Assembly: GCA_030148865.1 (NCBI GenBank)
Contig: JASBSR010000002.1
Location: 62,001 to 126,000, forward strand
Direction: 5' to 3'
DNA from: Gammaproteobacteria bacterium
GTDB taxonomy: Bacteria > Pseudomonadota > Gammaproteobacteria > SZUA-229
DNA: 64,000 nt
In this document: positions 1 to 8,573 of the stretch, piece by piece
How the letters are laid out: each line of letters begins with the position of its first letter
How positions within the stretch are numbered: position 1 is the stretch's first letter
The notes under the pieces: model-generated
What the model was told of the DNA's origin: nothing
The model's database searches: none
The model's input: only the letters and a program-made list of their open reading frames with translations
Position numbers and translations under genes: made by a program

Positions 1-92
1 TCCTGGATCGCCATCAGGTATTCAAATCTCTGGAATTTCCCGTCGATGAACAACGCCTGAAGCAGGCGCTGGAGCAGATTGCAAATGCTTAA
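1..92 (+). CDS. C-terminal end of an unidentified protein (partial)
   Basis: The frame beginning at base 3 is open from the window edge and stops at TAA 90-92, giving about 29 residues that end in LEQIANA. The tail is charged and helical-looking. The ATG of the next gene lies inside its last codons, so the two are translationally coupled. Too little is visible to assign a function. A receiver-domain tail is conceivable but not shown. Confidence 0.6.
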   Translation, partial: LDRHQVFKSLEFPVDEQRLKQALEQIANA

Positions 93-747
93 ACTGGTAT
101 TTATTGATCAACCCGGGATGCACGAGCGCCATTTACGGCGGCGGGTGAATAATCCCCTGTTTGCGAATTCGAGCATGACGCAGCAGGATATTCTTGCTGC
201 CCGTGCCCAGGATGAGCAGGAGCTGGAAGCCTTTTTGCAGGAATTTCATGCTCTCGCCCGTGACGCCAGCGCACTTGATGCCACCGCTGACAGCGAAGTT
301 CTGATTGCGCTCAAATCACGACTGGATCAGAGTTACGAGCGCTGTTGCGGCCAGATGGGCGCGCACGCTGAGATCCAGCAGGGACTGGCAACCCTGATCG
401 AGGCCATTATGGGCGCGGTAGTGCACGCTGCTGCGCACGATCCGCAGGCGCTGGCCCGGCTCGAAGACGAAATCGTGGCGCGTAAACAGCATTTTGAAAT
501 GCTGGGCTATCCTTTGATTGTCGACATGCTGCGCCCGGATTCGCCGCTGGACGCGGATGAACTCGTGCCCAGCCTGCTCAGCGCGCCGGAAGATGAGGCG
601 CTCGCCGCCGCCAGCCTGTTCGACACCGACCAGCGCAGTCTGGTCTGTCAGCAGGCACAGGCGCTGCTCGACCACCTGACCGGGGCGGGGGTTGATGTGC
701 GTGCGGCGCAGCAGTTGCTCGATTCGATCCGGCAATTATCGGCTTAA
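85..747 (+). CDS. Conserved hypothetical protein, soluble, 220 aa
   Basis: I do not recognise this protein. The ORF track starts it at a TTG, but the ATG at 85 (MLKLVFIDQ) overlaps the upstream stop codon and is the better start. The protein is acidic, rich in Ala, Leu, Glu and Gln, predicted mostly helical, with no signal peptide, membrane segment or clear catalytic motif. The overlap with the cut-off gene shows one transcriptional unit. The following gene starts 129 bases downstream and has a similar acidic helical character, so the two may belong together, but this is inference. Codon use resembles the neighbours. Confidence 0.75.
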   Translation: MLKLVFIDQPGMHERHLRRRVNNPLFANSSMTQQDILAARAQDEQELEAFLQEFHALARDASALDATADSEVLIALKSRLDQSYERCCGQMGAHAEIQQGLATLIEAIMGAVVHAAAHDPQALARLEDEIVARKQHFEMLGYPLIVDMLRPDSPLDADELVPSLLSAPEDEALAAASLFDTDQRSLVCQQAQALLDHLTGAGVDVRAAQQLLDSIRQLSA

Positions 748-876
748 ACCAGAGCCAGCCAGTAATCGGCTCGACCGGCTGTCAAAGCCAGGCTAATCCC
801 TTTATTATTACAGTTGTATTTGTGGTCGGTTTTGCAGTACAAAGCGCGACTCTGTTAATTCTTGTGGAACAGCCCT

Positions 877-1578
877 ATGGTACAGCCTGACAATCCGGAT
901 GACCTGCTTATCGAAAGCTCGGAACCGACCCAGTCGATTGAGTTTCTTACCGAGTATCTCGAAAAAAAGCAGGCGGAATTAGCCGCGCTGCCAGAGACTG
1001 CCGATAACATCACCCGCGCGCGGCTGAAGCTGGATGTGGCCGAAGCCCTGGTGGGCGTCAACCGCAGCGACGAAGCCTGGGAAATGGCGCGTGCCGCGTT
1101 TGATGTGCTGCTCGTGTCCGAGGCCTGGCAGGAAGCCGTCGAAGCCTGTGATGTGCTCTATCAGACCGGTCAGCCGGCATCTCTACTGGCGCTCGCTCAC
1201 GGCGTCTGGCTGGCGGTGACTTATCCCATCGACCCCAGCCTGTCGGTCAATATGCTCAGCTATATTATCGATGAAACGCCTGCCAAAGCTGATGGCGCCG
1301 CCGTCGCTGCGGTCAGTGCGCATTACATTGCTGATATCCGCAGCAGCGGCAAGGCGCACGACAGCCTGACGTTTCTGACCCGGGAAATGCTCGCCAATGT
1401 TGCCAAAGCGCACTCCGCAGTGGCGGATCAGGAAGCAATGAATGTCTGGATGGAAAAGCTGGGTCTGTATGAACCGGAAGTGTTTCTGCCGCGTCTATCG
1501 CTGGTGCTGGGTGCAATCGTGCCGCAGGATCAATGGTGGTTTGATCGCGCAGCGCTGCGTGCGAAGATTCCTGACTAG
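877..1578 (+). CDS. Conserved hypothetical protein, helical-repeat-like, 233 aa
   Basis: The ATG at 877 (MVQPDNPDD) is preferred over the TTG at 862 given by the track. No strong ribosome site is visible for either. The N-terminal 40 residues are acidic and probably disordered. The remainder looks like paired helices of a TPR-like or Sel1-like scaffold, for example the DVAEALVGVNRSDEAWEMAR stretch, but I cannot confirm a family. No signal peptide or transmembrane segment is seen. It converges with the repeat protein downstream, with a 4-base overlap at the stop codons. Function unknown. Confidence 0.75.
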   Translation: MVQPDNPDDLLIESSEPTQSIEFLTEYLEKKQAELAALPETADNITRARLKLDVAEALVGVNRSDEAWEMARAAFDVLLVSEAWQEAVEACDVLYQTGQPASLLALAHGVWLAVTYPIDPSLSVNMLSYIIDETPAKADGAAVAAVSAHYIADIRSSGKAHDSLTFLTREMLANVAKAHSAVADQEAMNVWMEKLGLYEPEVFLPRLSLVLGAIVPQDQWWFDRAALRAKIPD

Positions 1579-2228
1579 TGGTCTTTTACCAGCGTCAGGC
1601 GGCTGATATCTGGCAGTGACGCGGCTTTTTTTTCTGGCGGGTGTTCTAGCAGATCTGCGCCGATGTCGGCGATACTGATGTCGCTGGTATCGAGGATCGG
1701 TGCTGCTGTTACCGGCTGTGGATGTTCGATCACATGGGCGCCGACTTCGGCCAGGGAGATATCACTGATGTCGCCGATGAGCACCGGTGTCATGGGTTGT
1801 GGATGTTCGATGACATGGGCGCCGACTTCGGCCAGGGAAATATTGCTGATGTCGCCGATGGGCGCCGGCGTGACGGGCTGTGGATGTTCGATCACATTGG
1901 CACCAACCTCGGCCATGCTGATATCGCCGGTGTCAATTTCAGTTTCGGGTGGACCCTGACCGACCCGGGTGCTGCCAGTGGTGGCTGGTGGCAAGCTGTC
2001 GGTGGTTTCAAGCTTGATGGTGAGCCCGATACGCTCCAGTGTGAGACGGTATTTTTCGGCAGTGAGATCATCGACCTGGCTCTTGATGACGCGACGTTGT
2101 CCCGAAAAATAGGATTTGACTTTTTCCGGTGTGGTTTTGAACAGCTTCGCCATCGCCGCCTGCGCCGCCTTGCGGTCGGTGCCGGGCTGGAGAATGCCGT
2201 AAAACACGATGTCGAAGCGTTCGCTCAT
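1575..2228 (-). CDS. Protein with an N-terminal L7/L12-like domain and four 27-residue repeats
   Basis: Start chosen at ATG 2228 (MSERFDIVF), which has GGTG seven bases upstream. An ATG two codons earlier at 2234 is possible. Residues 1 to about 75 match a small unnamed domain seen in many proteobacterial proteins, of the form FDIVFxGxxxPG...AKLFK...FSGQ...VIK...KYRxxLExxG. It may have the ribosomal L7/L12 C-terminal fold (from memory, not tested). The rest is four tandem 27-residue units built on ISLAEVGAHVIEHPQP, encoded by 81-bp DNA repeats. The last unit is the most diverged. No signal peptide is seen. The Pro-rich repeats are probably extended or partly disordered. Function unknown; a repeat-based binding tail is a guess. 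Confidence 0.75.
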   Translation of the reverse strand: MSERFDIVFYGILQPGTDRKAAQAAMAKLFKTTPEKVKSYFSGQRRVIKSQVDDLTAEKYRLTLERIGLTIKLETTDSLPPATTGSTRVGQGPPETEIDTGDISMAEVGANVIEHPQPVTPAPIGDISNISLAEVGAHVIEHPQPMTPVLIGDISDISLAEVGAHVIEHPQPVTAAPILDTSDISIADIGADLLEHPPEKKAASLPDISRLTLVKDH

Positions 2229-2269
2229 GTGCATACACCAATATTGCTATGCCCCCAAGTGTAGCCGAT

Positions 2270-2548
2270 TCAGCTGTCTTTTTTGGGTTTGACCAGCTTC
2301 ACTACCTGCGAGCTTTTTCTCGGTTCGTCAGCATAGCGGGGGCGGTGCTCGGGGCGTCCCTGGCTTGCGTTTAGCTCTTGTTCACGTGCTGTGATCAGGG
2401 CAAAGCACTGCTTGATATCGTCGATGGTGGCCGCATTTAGCGGGTGACGCATCCCCGGCGGCGGGGTAGTGTCGCGCACCACGCTAGACAGTACCTGACG
2501 CATGGTGATTAAAATCTGGTGTTCGATGGTAAGGTCATTGTCGCTCAT
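2270..2548 (-). CDS. Small conserved hypothetical protein, 92 aa
   Basis: A 92-residue soluble protein beginning MSDNDLTIEHQILITMRQVL. The N-terminal two thirds are predicted helical, with a central PPPGMRHPLN turn, and the C-terminus is basic (VKLVKPKKDS). I have the impression of a widespread small gammaproteobacterial family but know no function for it. It lies 41 bases upstream of the repeat protein on the same strand, so the two are probably cotranscribed. It is divergent from the 80-residue gene at 2669. The basic tail might contact nucleic acid or membrane, which is speculation. Confidence 0.65.
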   Translation of the reverse strand: MSDNDLTIEHQILITMRQVLSSVVRDTTPPPGMRHPLNAATIDDIKQCFALITAREQELNASQGRPEHRPRYADEPRKSSQVVKLVKPKKDS

Positions 2549-2587
2549 GGGGTCGGGTTGCCAGTGTTAGTTGCGGTGTGGTAAAGG

Positions 2588-2593
2588 TATAAT
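2588..2593 (+). promoter_or_regulatory. Candidate -10 box (TATAAT)
   Basis: A consensus TATAAT lies in the 120-base divergent gap, about 75 bases before the ATG at 2669. The sequence 17 bases upstream (TGTTAG) is a poor -35 box, so this is a weak promoter call. Confidence 0.3.
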
Positions 2594-2668
2594 AGTCTAC
2601 CAATTTACTCGGGTATTGTGTGTGTCAGCGAGTCGCTGGCTATGATACCGAATTCGCGGGAGTTTGAT

Positions 2669-2911
2669 ATGCCCTATTATGTATACAAAATGACGGCCAC
2701 CGAAGGCATGGCGCTGGTGAAAAATCTGGAACTCATGGAGCAGTTCGACACTTTCAAGACGGCCAAAAATTTTGCCCGCGATGCGCGCGCGCAGCAGGAT
2801 GCAGCGGATACCACCACGATCAAGGTGATGTTTGCCGACAATCAGCTGCAGGCAGAAGAGCAATTGCTCCAGCATCGCGATAAACCCATCGTCATGGAGC
2901 ACGAAAAATAG
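2669..2911 (+). CDS. Small hypothetical protein, 80 aa
   Basis: The ORF track starts this frame at 2618, but the ATG at 2669 (MPYYVYKMT) is preceded by GGGAG with six-base spacing, which decides the start. The product has a short beta-like N-terminus (YYVYKMTATEG) followed by charged helix. It contains no signal peptide or membrane segment. The opening YxVYKMxxxEG pattern recalls a small proteobacterial family, but I know no function. The next gene, the Cys-rich protein, follows after 26 bases in the same direction, suggesting an operon. Confidence 0.7.
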   Translation: MPYYVYKMTATEGMALVKNLELMEQFDTFKTAKNFARDARAQQDAADTTTIKVMFADNQLQAEEQLLQHRDKPIVMEHEK

Positions 2912-2937
2912 GCGCATCTGGCCGCTGTTCGCCGACG

Positions 2938-3396
2938 ATGGAAGAATCTGAGTACAAAAGCACTTACCGGCAGATCGTCAGTGTGGCCTGTAGGTTCGAA
3001 AAAGCGCTCACCAATCATCGGGCAAAATGTAGCTATGCCAGCCATTTCTGCCTCGCTGATCGTGAAGGCTATGTTTGTAAGTCGGAGAAATGTGCTGTGA
3101 TATGTGGTGATTTTCTGCAAAATATGCGAGAAAACTCAAGATTCACATTGAAGTTGAAAACCGTCGGCAAGGCCCTGCCGCACAATATGGAGATTCGCGT
3201 GCAGGCTGGTGGTCTGCTCGGTCTGCAGCAGGCGCTCTCGGCTATAGCCGAGGATGCTGGTGTCGAGGACGTTCGCAGCCTGATCAGTACTGCGATCGAC
3301 CACTACGGCAGTCTGGACGCCCTGCCATATACCGATATTGTACAATCCGTGGCCCAGTTTCAGGGTCGCAAACGGCGACAACGCCGGGATCTTTGA
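2938..3396 (+). CDS. Cys-rich conserved hypothetical protein, 152 aa
   Basis: Starts at ATG 2938. Six cysteines (residues 18, 31, 38, 47, 52 and 56) sit within 40 residues of the N-terminal half, a density suggesting metal or Fe-S binding. There is no canonical ferredoxin CxxCxxC run. The second half has a conserved-looking ALPHNMEIRVQAGGLLGLQ stretch and a very basic end (RKRRQRRDL). No signal peptide is present, so it should be cytoplasmic. I recall related proteins in gammaproteobacteria but no assigned role. It follows the 80-residue gene by 26 bases. Confidence 0.7.
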   Translation: MEESEYKSTYRQIVSVACRFEKALTNHRAKCSYASHFCLADREGYVCKSEKCAVICGDFLQNMRENSRFTLKLKTVGKALPHNMEIRVQAGGLLGLQQALSAIAEDAGVEDVRSLISTAIDHYGSLDALPYTDIVQSVAQFQGRKRRQRRDL

Positions 3397-3966
3397 GAAT
3401 TTTATGGGCCCGAGCAGAACAGAATCGTACGTGCCCGCCGTTGCGATGAATAGGTCAGCATGAATTTTAGGGAGGTGCTGGAAAAGCACCGCGAGACGCT
3501 GATTCGGTTCAAATTTCTGTTGCTACGGATTAACGAAACCCACATGAAAGGCCTGGCAGTCGAATGACACTTACAGAAGGTTTTTTGTGTTTTCCGTCAT
3601 TTCTGTAAGCTGCTGGCGGGAATCCAGTTTTATATTCGTGTGATTCCCGCCAAAAACACGGCAACGACGATGGATTTTAGTACTATGCACTGAAGTCAGT
3701 CCCATTAGCCTGGAAATCTAGTCTGGCAGTCACTTAATTCCTGTGGATAAGTTTGGGGATGAATGTTTTGCGAAATGTGTTTTTTCAGACATTGTAACCA
3801 CCGAAGATTTTTGATACACACCCAGGATTCAAATAAATAGCTATATCTAACAATGGCTTGAAAAACATTTTTGGGTCTGGGTGGATATTTTATCCAGATA
3901 AGCCATTGTTTGTCCGGGGTCACCACCATATCTTGTGGCCTGTGTAAAACCTTACTACTACGCGAA
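3397..3966. other. 570-base non-coding stretch with several inverted repeats
   Basis: No convincing gene is present. Three inverted repeats stand out. CTTACAGAA at 3570-3578 pairs with 3601-3609. GGCGGGAATC at 3615-3624 pairs with 3642-3651. AACAATGGCTT at 3849-3859 pairs with AAGCCATTGTT at 3900-3910 and encloses a smaller hairpin (GGATA/TATCC). None is followed by a clear U-run. The stretch is more AT-rich by eye than its flanks. It could hold an RNA, a decayed gene or a mobile-element remnant. Confidence 0.5.
3849..3910. repeat. Nested inverted repeat, 11-bp perfect outer arms
   Basis: AACAATGGCTT (3849-3859) is the exact reverse complement of AAGCCATTGTT (3900-3910). Inside lies TCTGG...CCAGA and GGATATTTTATCC, so a folded 62-base hairpin with an inner stem is possible. 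There is no adjacent coding sequence on either side. Role unknown. Confidence 0.5.
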
Positions 3967-4695
3967 TCATTTGAGCGCGGACAATGCGTCTTTTTTGCAC
4001 ACTGCCTGATAGGGCGTGTCACGCACTTTATCGTGCAACTGCATACGATAACGCACGAAGTCGGCCTGATTTTCCATGTGCAGGAAGGGGTTGCCCTCAA
4101 ATTGCGCCTGCAGGGTTGAGCTGGGTTGCTGGGGCGCATAATTATGCCCCGGCAGCAGAATTGTGTCGGCTGGTAACTGCTGACGAATTTTTTTCAGCGT
4201 GGTGTACATTTGTTCGGGATCACCGCCGGCCAGATCACAGCGGCCACAGCCAAACACGAACATGGTATCGCCCGCGATGAGATGGTGGTGTTCGTGATCG
4301 TGCAGCAGATAGCAGGCTGAGCCGGGGGTATGGCCGGGGGTGTGCATCACATCGATTTCGCTCTCACCCAGGCGGATAACATCTCCGCCGTGGTGCTGTC
4401 TGGCTTTGGGCAGGCGGGCACCCCAGAAATCGGCTTCTGCTTTGAGTAAATGAATTTCGGCATCGTATTCTGCGAGCACTGTGTCGATGCCATTGATGTG
4501 GTCATAATGACTGTGGCTGAGCAGAATGTCAGTGATGCGAATATTGTGTTGCCGGGCGTCTTCTAACACCTGTTCCACATCCCATGCCGGGTCGACAATT
4601 GCGCCACGGCCACTGGCGTGGTCGTGTAGCAGATAGACAAAATTTTCCATGGGGCCGAGTTCGTGGCGATGTATCGAGCAGGTCGGTGAGCTCAT
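3967..4695 (-). CDS. Metallo-beta-lactamase-fold hydrolase, glyoxalase II type
   Basis: Likely hydrolyses S-D-lactoylglutathione or a related thioester, the second step of methylglyoxal detoxification, in the cytoplasm. The metal-binding motif SHSHYDH, the HTPGHTPGS loop, the GDTMF aspartate and the GHNY histidine are all present in order. The start is ATG 4695 (MSSPTCSIHR), which has GGAG six bases upstream. The track's longer version, from 4905, adds 70 unlikely residues overlapping the divergent Nudix gene. The product is 242 aa, close to the usual glyoxalase II size. The C-terminus has PFLHMEN, resembling the HAEEN region that binds glutathione in GloB. A persulfide dioxygenase (ETHE1-like) is the main alternative. 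No other glutathione genes are adjacent. Confidence 0.8.
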   Translation of the reverse strand: MSSPTCSIHRHELGPMENFVYLLHDHASGRGAIVDPAWDVEQVLEDARQHNIRITDILLSHSHYDHINGIDTVLAEYDAEIHLLKAEADFWGARLPKARQHHGGDVIRLGESEIDVMHTPGHTPGSACYLLHDHEHHHLIAGDTMFVFGCGRCDLAGGDPEQMYTTLKKIRQQLPADTILLPGHNYAPQQPSSTLQAQFEGNPFLHMENQADFVRYRMQLHDKVRDTPYQAVCKKDALSALK

Positions 4696-4895
4696 GCTGA
4701 CTCCAGTATGTTGGCTTGCGGTTGAGTCGCCAAGTATAACTCCCGCTAGGTCATTGTTAGAATCGTCACCGGCCGAGATGAATCCTGATCCGGGTTCTGT
4801 GGCACTTCTGGCCGGTAAGCAGCGAATGCTGTCAGGCTTGATATCAGCGTTGGCATTGTGAGCGAGTGACAAACCAGGCCTGAGACTATTTCGTG

Positions 4896-5324
4896 ATGAC
4901 ATCATCAGCAGACAAAAATCGACCCTGTATCGGTGTGGCTGTGCTCGTCTGGCGCGGTAGCGAAGTCCTGCTGGGTGAACGCATCAATGCAGGCCAGGCC
5001 AGTTGCTGGCAGTTCCCCGGCGGCCATCTGGAGTATGGCGAAGATGTGCTCAGCTGTGCACGACGCGAAGTGCGAGAGGAGACTGGCCTGAAAATCGAAC
5101 CGCTAAAACAGGTGGCGTATAGCGGTGATGTCTTTATCACAAATGGCCGCCAATATGTCACGCTGTTTGTCAGTGCGCAGCTAGCGGGCGGCAAGCCAGA
5201 GGTCAAAGAACCTGAAAAATGCGCGCGCTGGCAATGGTTTTCACCTGCGGCTTTGCCGGAACCCCTGTTCACCCCGATAACAAACTTGTTGCGAGCCCAT
5301 CCCGATCTGAGTGATTTGATTTGA
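4896..5324 (+). CDS. Nudix hydrolase (MutT/NUDT15-like)
   Basis: The Nudix box is complete: GGHLEYGEDVLSCARREVRE then EETGL, matching Gx5Ex7REUxEExGU. The preceding WQFPGGHLE is typical of nucleoside-triphosphate pyrophosphatases of the NUDT15/MTH2 kind, which hydrolyse damaged or modified nucleotides to monophosphates using Mg2+. The exact substrate cannot be read from sequence. The start is ATG 4896; a GTG one codon earlier is equally open. The 142-aa length is normal. It is divergent from the glyoxalase-II-like gene, with a gap of about 200 bases that should hold both promoters. Confidence 0.85.
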   Translation: MTSSADKNRPCIGVAVLVWRGSEVLLGERINAGQASCWQFPGGHLEYGEDVLSCARREVREETGLKIEPLKQVAYSGDVFITNGRQYVTLFVSAQLAGGKPEVKEPEKCARWQWFSPAALPEPLFTPITNLLRAHPDLSDLI

Positions 5325-5693
5325 GATGTGGGTGCTTCAGCAGGCGGGCATAGATAAAATTTGCCAGATTATCAGCACGACTATCCGTCAAATCATATTC
5401 ACACTGCCAGCTAATCGCAGATTCGGTGTCACGTTTGCCAGCACTGAGCTGAAACTTAATCGGTATCTGATTTATGAACCAGGCAAACACATCCATATCT
5501 GCAGCAGTAAACCAGTGTCGTGTGGCAGAGTGCGTGTTTTGTCTGGCGGGCTTGATTTCTCGCAGCATAAGTTTACTCTGGCAGTTTGCTGATTGATATT
5601 TGTTGGCATCAGGCCGAAATATAAATGGAATTCACGGCCGTTGATGTGATCAACTTCTACAATCAGAGTAATGGTTTTAAATGGGGGCGCAAC
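5325..5693. other. 369-base region upstream of sucA, no convincing gene
   Basis: Overlapping ORFs run on both strands (5326-5592 plus, 5269-5568 minus). Neither has a recognisable motif, and no SD was checked for either. The minus ORF would overlap the end of the Nudix gene. The stretch is probably the regulatory region of the sucA operon. I see no clear -35/-10 pair. Confidence 0.4.
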
Positions 5694-8573
5694 ATGGGTC
5701 AGTCACACCGACTCGGCATGCAGGAACTGTGGGATAGCTCACAACTTTATGGGGGTAGTGCAGCCTGGCTGGAGTCCATGTATGAGTCCTATCTTAAAAA
5801 TCCTGATAGTGTTGAGCTGCGCTGGCGGCAGTATTTTGACACGCTACCCGTGCTTGCAGCAGGCGCTATTGCTGATGCGGGTATCGACGTTTCGCATCAG
5901 GATATACGTCAGTATTTTAAACAGCTGGCCAGCGGAAAGTCGGGTGCGCGGCAGGCAGTGGACGAACGCGGTGATATTGAATACGAACGTAAACAGGTGC
6001 GTGTATTACAGCTGATTAATGCCTATCGTTTTCGCGGTCATCAGCATGCTCGGGTGAATCCGCTGCATCGCCGCTGGTCAAAAGGAGTCGCTGAGCTATC
6101 GCTGGAGTTCCATGAGCTTGCCGCCAGTGATCTGGCGACCCGGTTTAAAACCGGGTCGCTGGTTGGTGAACCGACACTGCCGCTAAAAACAATTTATGAG
6201 ACCCTGCTGGAGACCTATTGCGGTTCGATCGGTGTCGAATACATGCACATCATCGAGACAGCAGAAAAGCGCTGGATACAGCAGCGTCTGGAAGGCTCAC
6301 GCGGCAAGATCGTGTTATCGCAGGCAGAAAAAAATAATATTCTGTTACAGCTAACAAATGCCGAGGGGCTGGAAAAATATTTGCATACCAGATATGTCGG
6401 ACAAAAGCGTTTTTCACTGGAAGGTGGTGAATCATTAATCCCATTACTGGATGAACTGGTGATGCGCGCCGGCGTCGCCGGCGTGAAAGAAGTGGTGATC
6501 GGTATGGCGCATCGTGGGCGCTTGAACGTGCTGGTCAATATTCTCGGTAAAACGCCAGCAGAACTGTTCAGCGAATTCGAAGGCACCAAACACATTGAGC
6601 AGCTGACGGGTGATGTGAAATATCATCTAGGCTTTGCATCTAATATGAACACGCCCGGTGGGCCGGTACATCTTGCGCTGGCATTCAACCCTTCACATCT
6701 GGAAATCGTTGCTCCGGTTGTTGAGGGCTCGGTACGGGCGCGTCAATGGCGGCGTGGTGACCGCGAAGGCGCAGAAGTGATCCCGGTACAAATCCACGGT
6801 GATGCTGCATTCTCCGGTCAGGGTGTGGTAATGGAAACCCTGCAAATGTCGCAGTCACGCGGTTATTCAACGCGTGGCACGGTACATATTATTATTAATA
6901 ATCAAATTGGTTTCACCACCAGTTTTCGTGGTGACGCCCGGTCTACATTTTATTGTACGGATGTCGCAAAAATGGTGGACGCACCAATCTTCCACGTGAA
7001 TGGTGATGATCCGGAAGCGGTGATCCATGTCACGCGGATGGCGCTCGATTACCGCATGACATTCAAAAAAGATGTAGTCATCGATATGATGTGCTATCGC
7101 CGACATGGTCACAACGAAGCCGACGAACCCAAAGCCACACAACCGATGATGTATAGTGAAATTGACGAGCTGCAAACTACGTGTACGCTATACGCAGAGC
7201 AGCTCATAAATGAAGGCGTGCTCAGCGAAGCGCAAAATCAGGAAGTGCTACAGCAGGTGCGTCAGCGACTCGAGGCAGGCGAGTGCATGGTGTTGCGTAA
7301 GCTACCGGATAGTCGCGTCGATCATTCCAGTCGGGTGAACTGGAAGTTATATGCGCAGGCCTCGATTCTCGACGAAGTGGATACTACGGTGGCGCTGGAT
7401 GAAATTCGGCGTTTGCAGAAACTAATGGAAGTTCTGCCGGAAGGTTTTGAATTGCAGAACAGAGTCAGCAAGGTCGTTGAGGATAGAAAAAAAATGTGCG
7501 CAGGCGCGTTGCCGATCGACTGGGGTTACGCCGAGACCCTGGCCTACGCAACCCTGGTTGCCGAGCGCTATTCGGTGCGATTATCAGGCCAGGACAGTGG
7601 TCGCGGCACATTTTTTCATCGCCATGCGGTGCTGCATAATCAGGTGAATGGCGAGTCCTATATCCCGTTGCGCGCAATAGGGAATGCGATCGATAATTTT
7701 CTGGTGATTGACTCATTGTTATCCGAGCTCGCCGTGCTTGCCTTCGAATATGGATTTTCTACAACGGAGCCCACTACGATGACTATCTGGGAAGCGCAGT
7801 TCGGAGACTTTGCCAACGGTGCGCAGGTGGTGGTCGATCAGTTTATTTCTGCTGGTGAACATAAATGGGGGCGCTATAGCGGTCTGGTGATGCTGTTGCC
7901 GCACGGTTTTGAAGGCCAGGGCGCGGAGCATTCATCGGCACGGCTAGAACGTTATTTGCAATTATGCTCGGTGCACAATATGCAGGTTTGTGTGCCCAGT
8001 ACGCCAGCGCAGATTTTTCATCTGCTGCGTCGGCAAATGGTGCGCAAGTGCAGAAAACCCCTTATTGTTATGACGCCCAAAAGCCTGCTGCGCCATAAAG
8101 CCTGCGTCAGTACGCTGGAGGATTTGACCGAGGGTGGTTATCAATGGGTGATTCCCGAAGTCGATGCCCTGGATCCGAAGCAAGTTAAACGTGTCATTCT
8201 GTGTTGTGGCAAGTTATATTACGAGTTGCTGGAAAAACGCCGTCAGGAAAAAATCGACAACGTAGCAATGATCCGTCTGGAGCAGATATATCCACTGCCC
8301 GGAGCAAAGCTCGACAGGATTTTATCGGTGTACACTGAGACCAATGATCTGCTCTGGTGTCAGGAAGAACCAAAAAATCAGGGTGCCTGGGATTTTTGTA
8401 AACCACGGTTTGCCGCGATGCTGGATACCCGCTGGCAGCTTGGTTATGTTGGGCGGCCACCTTCATCTGCACCAGCGGTGGGCTCTGCAAAGTTGCACGC
8501 CCTGCAGCAAGCTGAGCTCATTGAGCAGGCGTTTAGTTTTGGCCAAAGAGACGACATCATCGAGAACGATTAA
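5694..8573 (+). CDS. sucA: 2-oxoglutarate dehydrogenase E1 component
   Basis: Thiamine-diphosphate-dependent decarboxylase of the 2-oxoglutarate dehydrogenase complex; converts 2-oxoglutarate to succinyl groups that pass to the E2 lipoyl arm. The N-terminal helix ([11 protein letters not shown]...[10 protein letters not shown]) resembles the E. coli E2-binding segment. The catalytic core carries [28 protein letters not shown] and [12 protein letters not shown], which bind thiamine diphosphate and Mg. The ATG at 5694 has GGGGG six bases upstream and gives 959 aa, near the E. coli 933. The ATG 69 bases earlier (5625) has no visible ribosome site. The stop overlaps the sucB start (TAATG), so the pair is translationally coupled. 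Confidence 0.95.
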   Translation: MGQSHRLGMQELWDSSQLYGGSAAWLESMYESYLKNPDSVELRWRQYFDTLPVLAAGAIADAGIDVSHQDIRQYFKQLASGKSGARQAVDERGDIEYERKQVRVLQLINAYRFRGHQHARVNPLHRRWSKGVAELSLEFHELAASDLATRFKTGSLVGEPTLPLKTIYETLLETYCGSIGVEYMHIIETAEKRWIQQRLEGSRGKIVLSQAEKNNILLQLTNAEGLEKYLHTRYVGQKRFSLEGGESLIPLLDELVMRAGVAGVKEVVIGMAHRGRLNVLVNILGKTPAELFSEFEGTKHIEQLTGDVKYHLGFASNMNTPGGPVHLALAFNPSHLEIVAPVVEGSVRARQWRRGDREGAEVIPVQIHGDAAFSGQGVVMETLQMSQSRGYSTRGTVHIIINNQIGFTTSFRGDARSTFYCTDVAKMVDAPIFHVNGDDPEAVIHVTRMALDYRMTFKKDVVIDMMCYRRHGHNEADEPKATQPMMYSEIDELQTTCTLYAEQLINEGVLSEAQNQEVLQQVRQRLEAGECMVLRKLPDSRVDHSSRVNWKLYAQASILDEVDTTVALDEIRRLQKLMEVLPEGFELQNRVSKVVEDRKKMCAGALPIDWGYAETLAYATLVAERYSVRLSGQDSGRGTFFHRHAVLHNQVNGESYIPLRAIGNAIDNFLVIDSLLSELAVLAFEYGFSTTEPTTMTIWEAQFGDFANGAQVVVDQFISAGEHKWGRYSGLVMLLPHGFEGQGAEHSSARLERYLQLCSVHNMQVCVPSTPAQIFHLLRRQMVRKCRKPLIVMTPKSLLRHKACVSTLEDLTEGGYQWVIPEVDALDPKQVKRVILCCGKLYYELLEKRRQEKIDNVAMIRLEQIYPLPGAKLDRILSVYTETNDLLWCQEEPKNQGAWDFCKPRFAAMLDTRWQLGYVGRPPSSAPAVGSAKLHALQQAELIEQAFSFGQRDDIIEND

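Noticed and set aside
1700-1960. Possible CRISPR-like repeats
   Set aside because: The 81-bp units are tandem and coding, with no spacers between them.
1722-2264. Plus-strand ORF of 180 aa
   Set aside because: It is the antisense shadow of the repeat protein; its length comes from the repeating 81-bp units.
3460-3567. 35-codon ORF MNFREVLEKHRETLIRF...
   Set aside because: Too short, only a weak AGG as ribosome site and no recognised family; chance is as likely.
3705-4139. Minus ORF of 144 aa
   Set aside because: Overlaps the glyoxalase-II-like gene out of frame and has an unnatural Arg/Ser/Cys-rich composition.
5269-5592. Opposed ORFs of 88 and 99 aa before sucA
   Set aside because: Neither has a motif; the minus one overlaps the Nudix gene and they cannot both be real.
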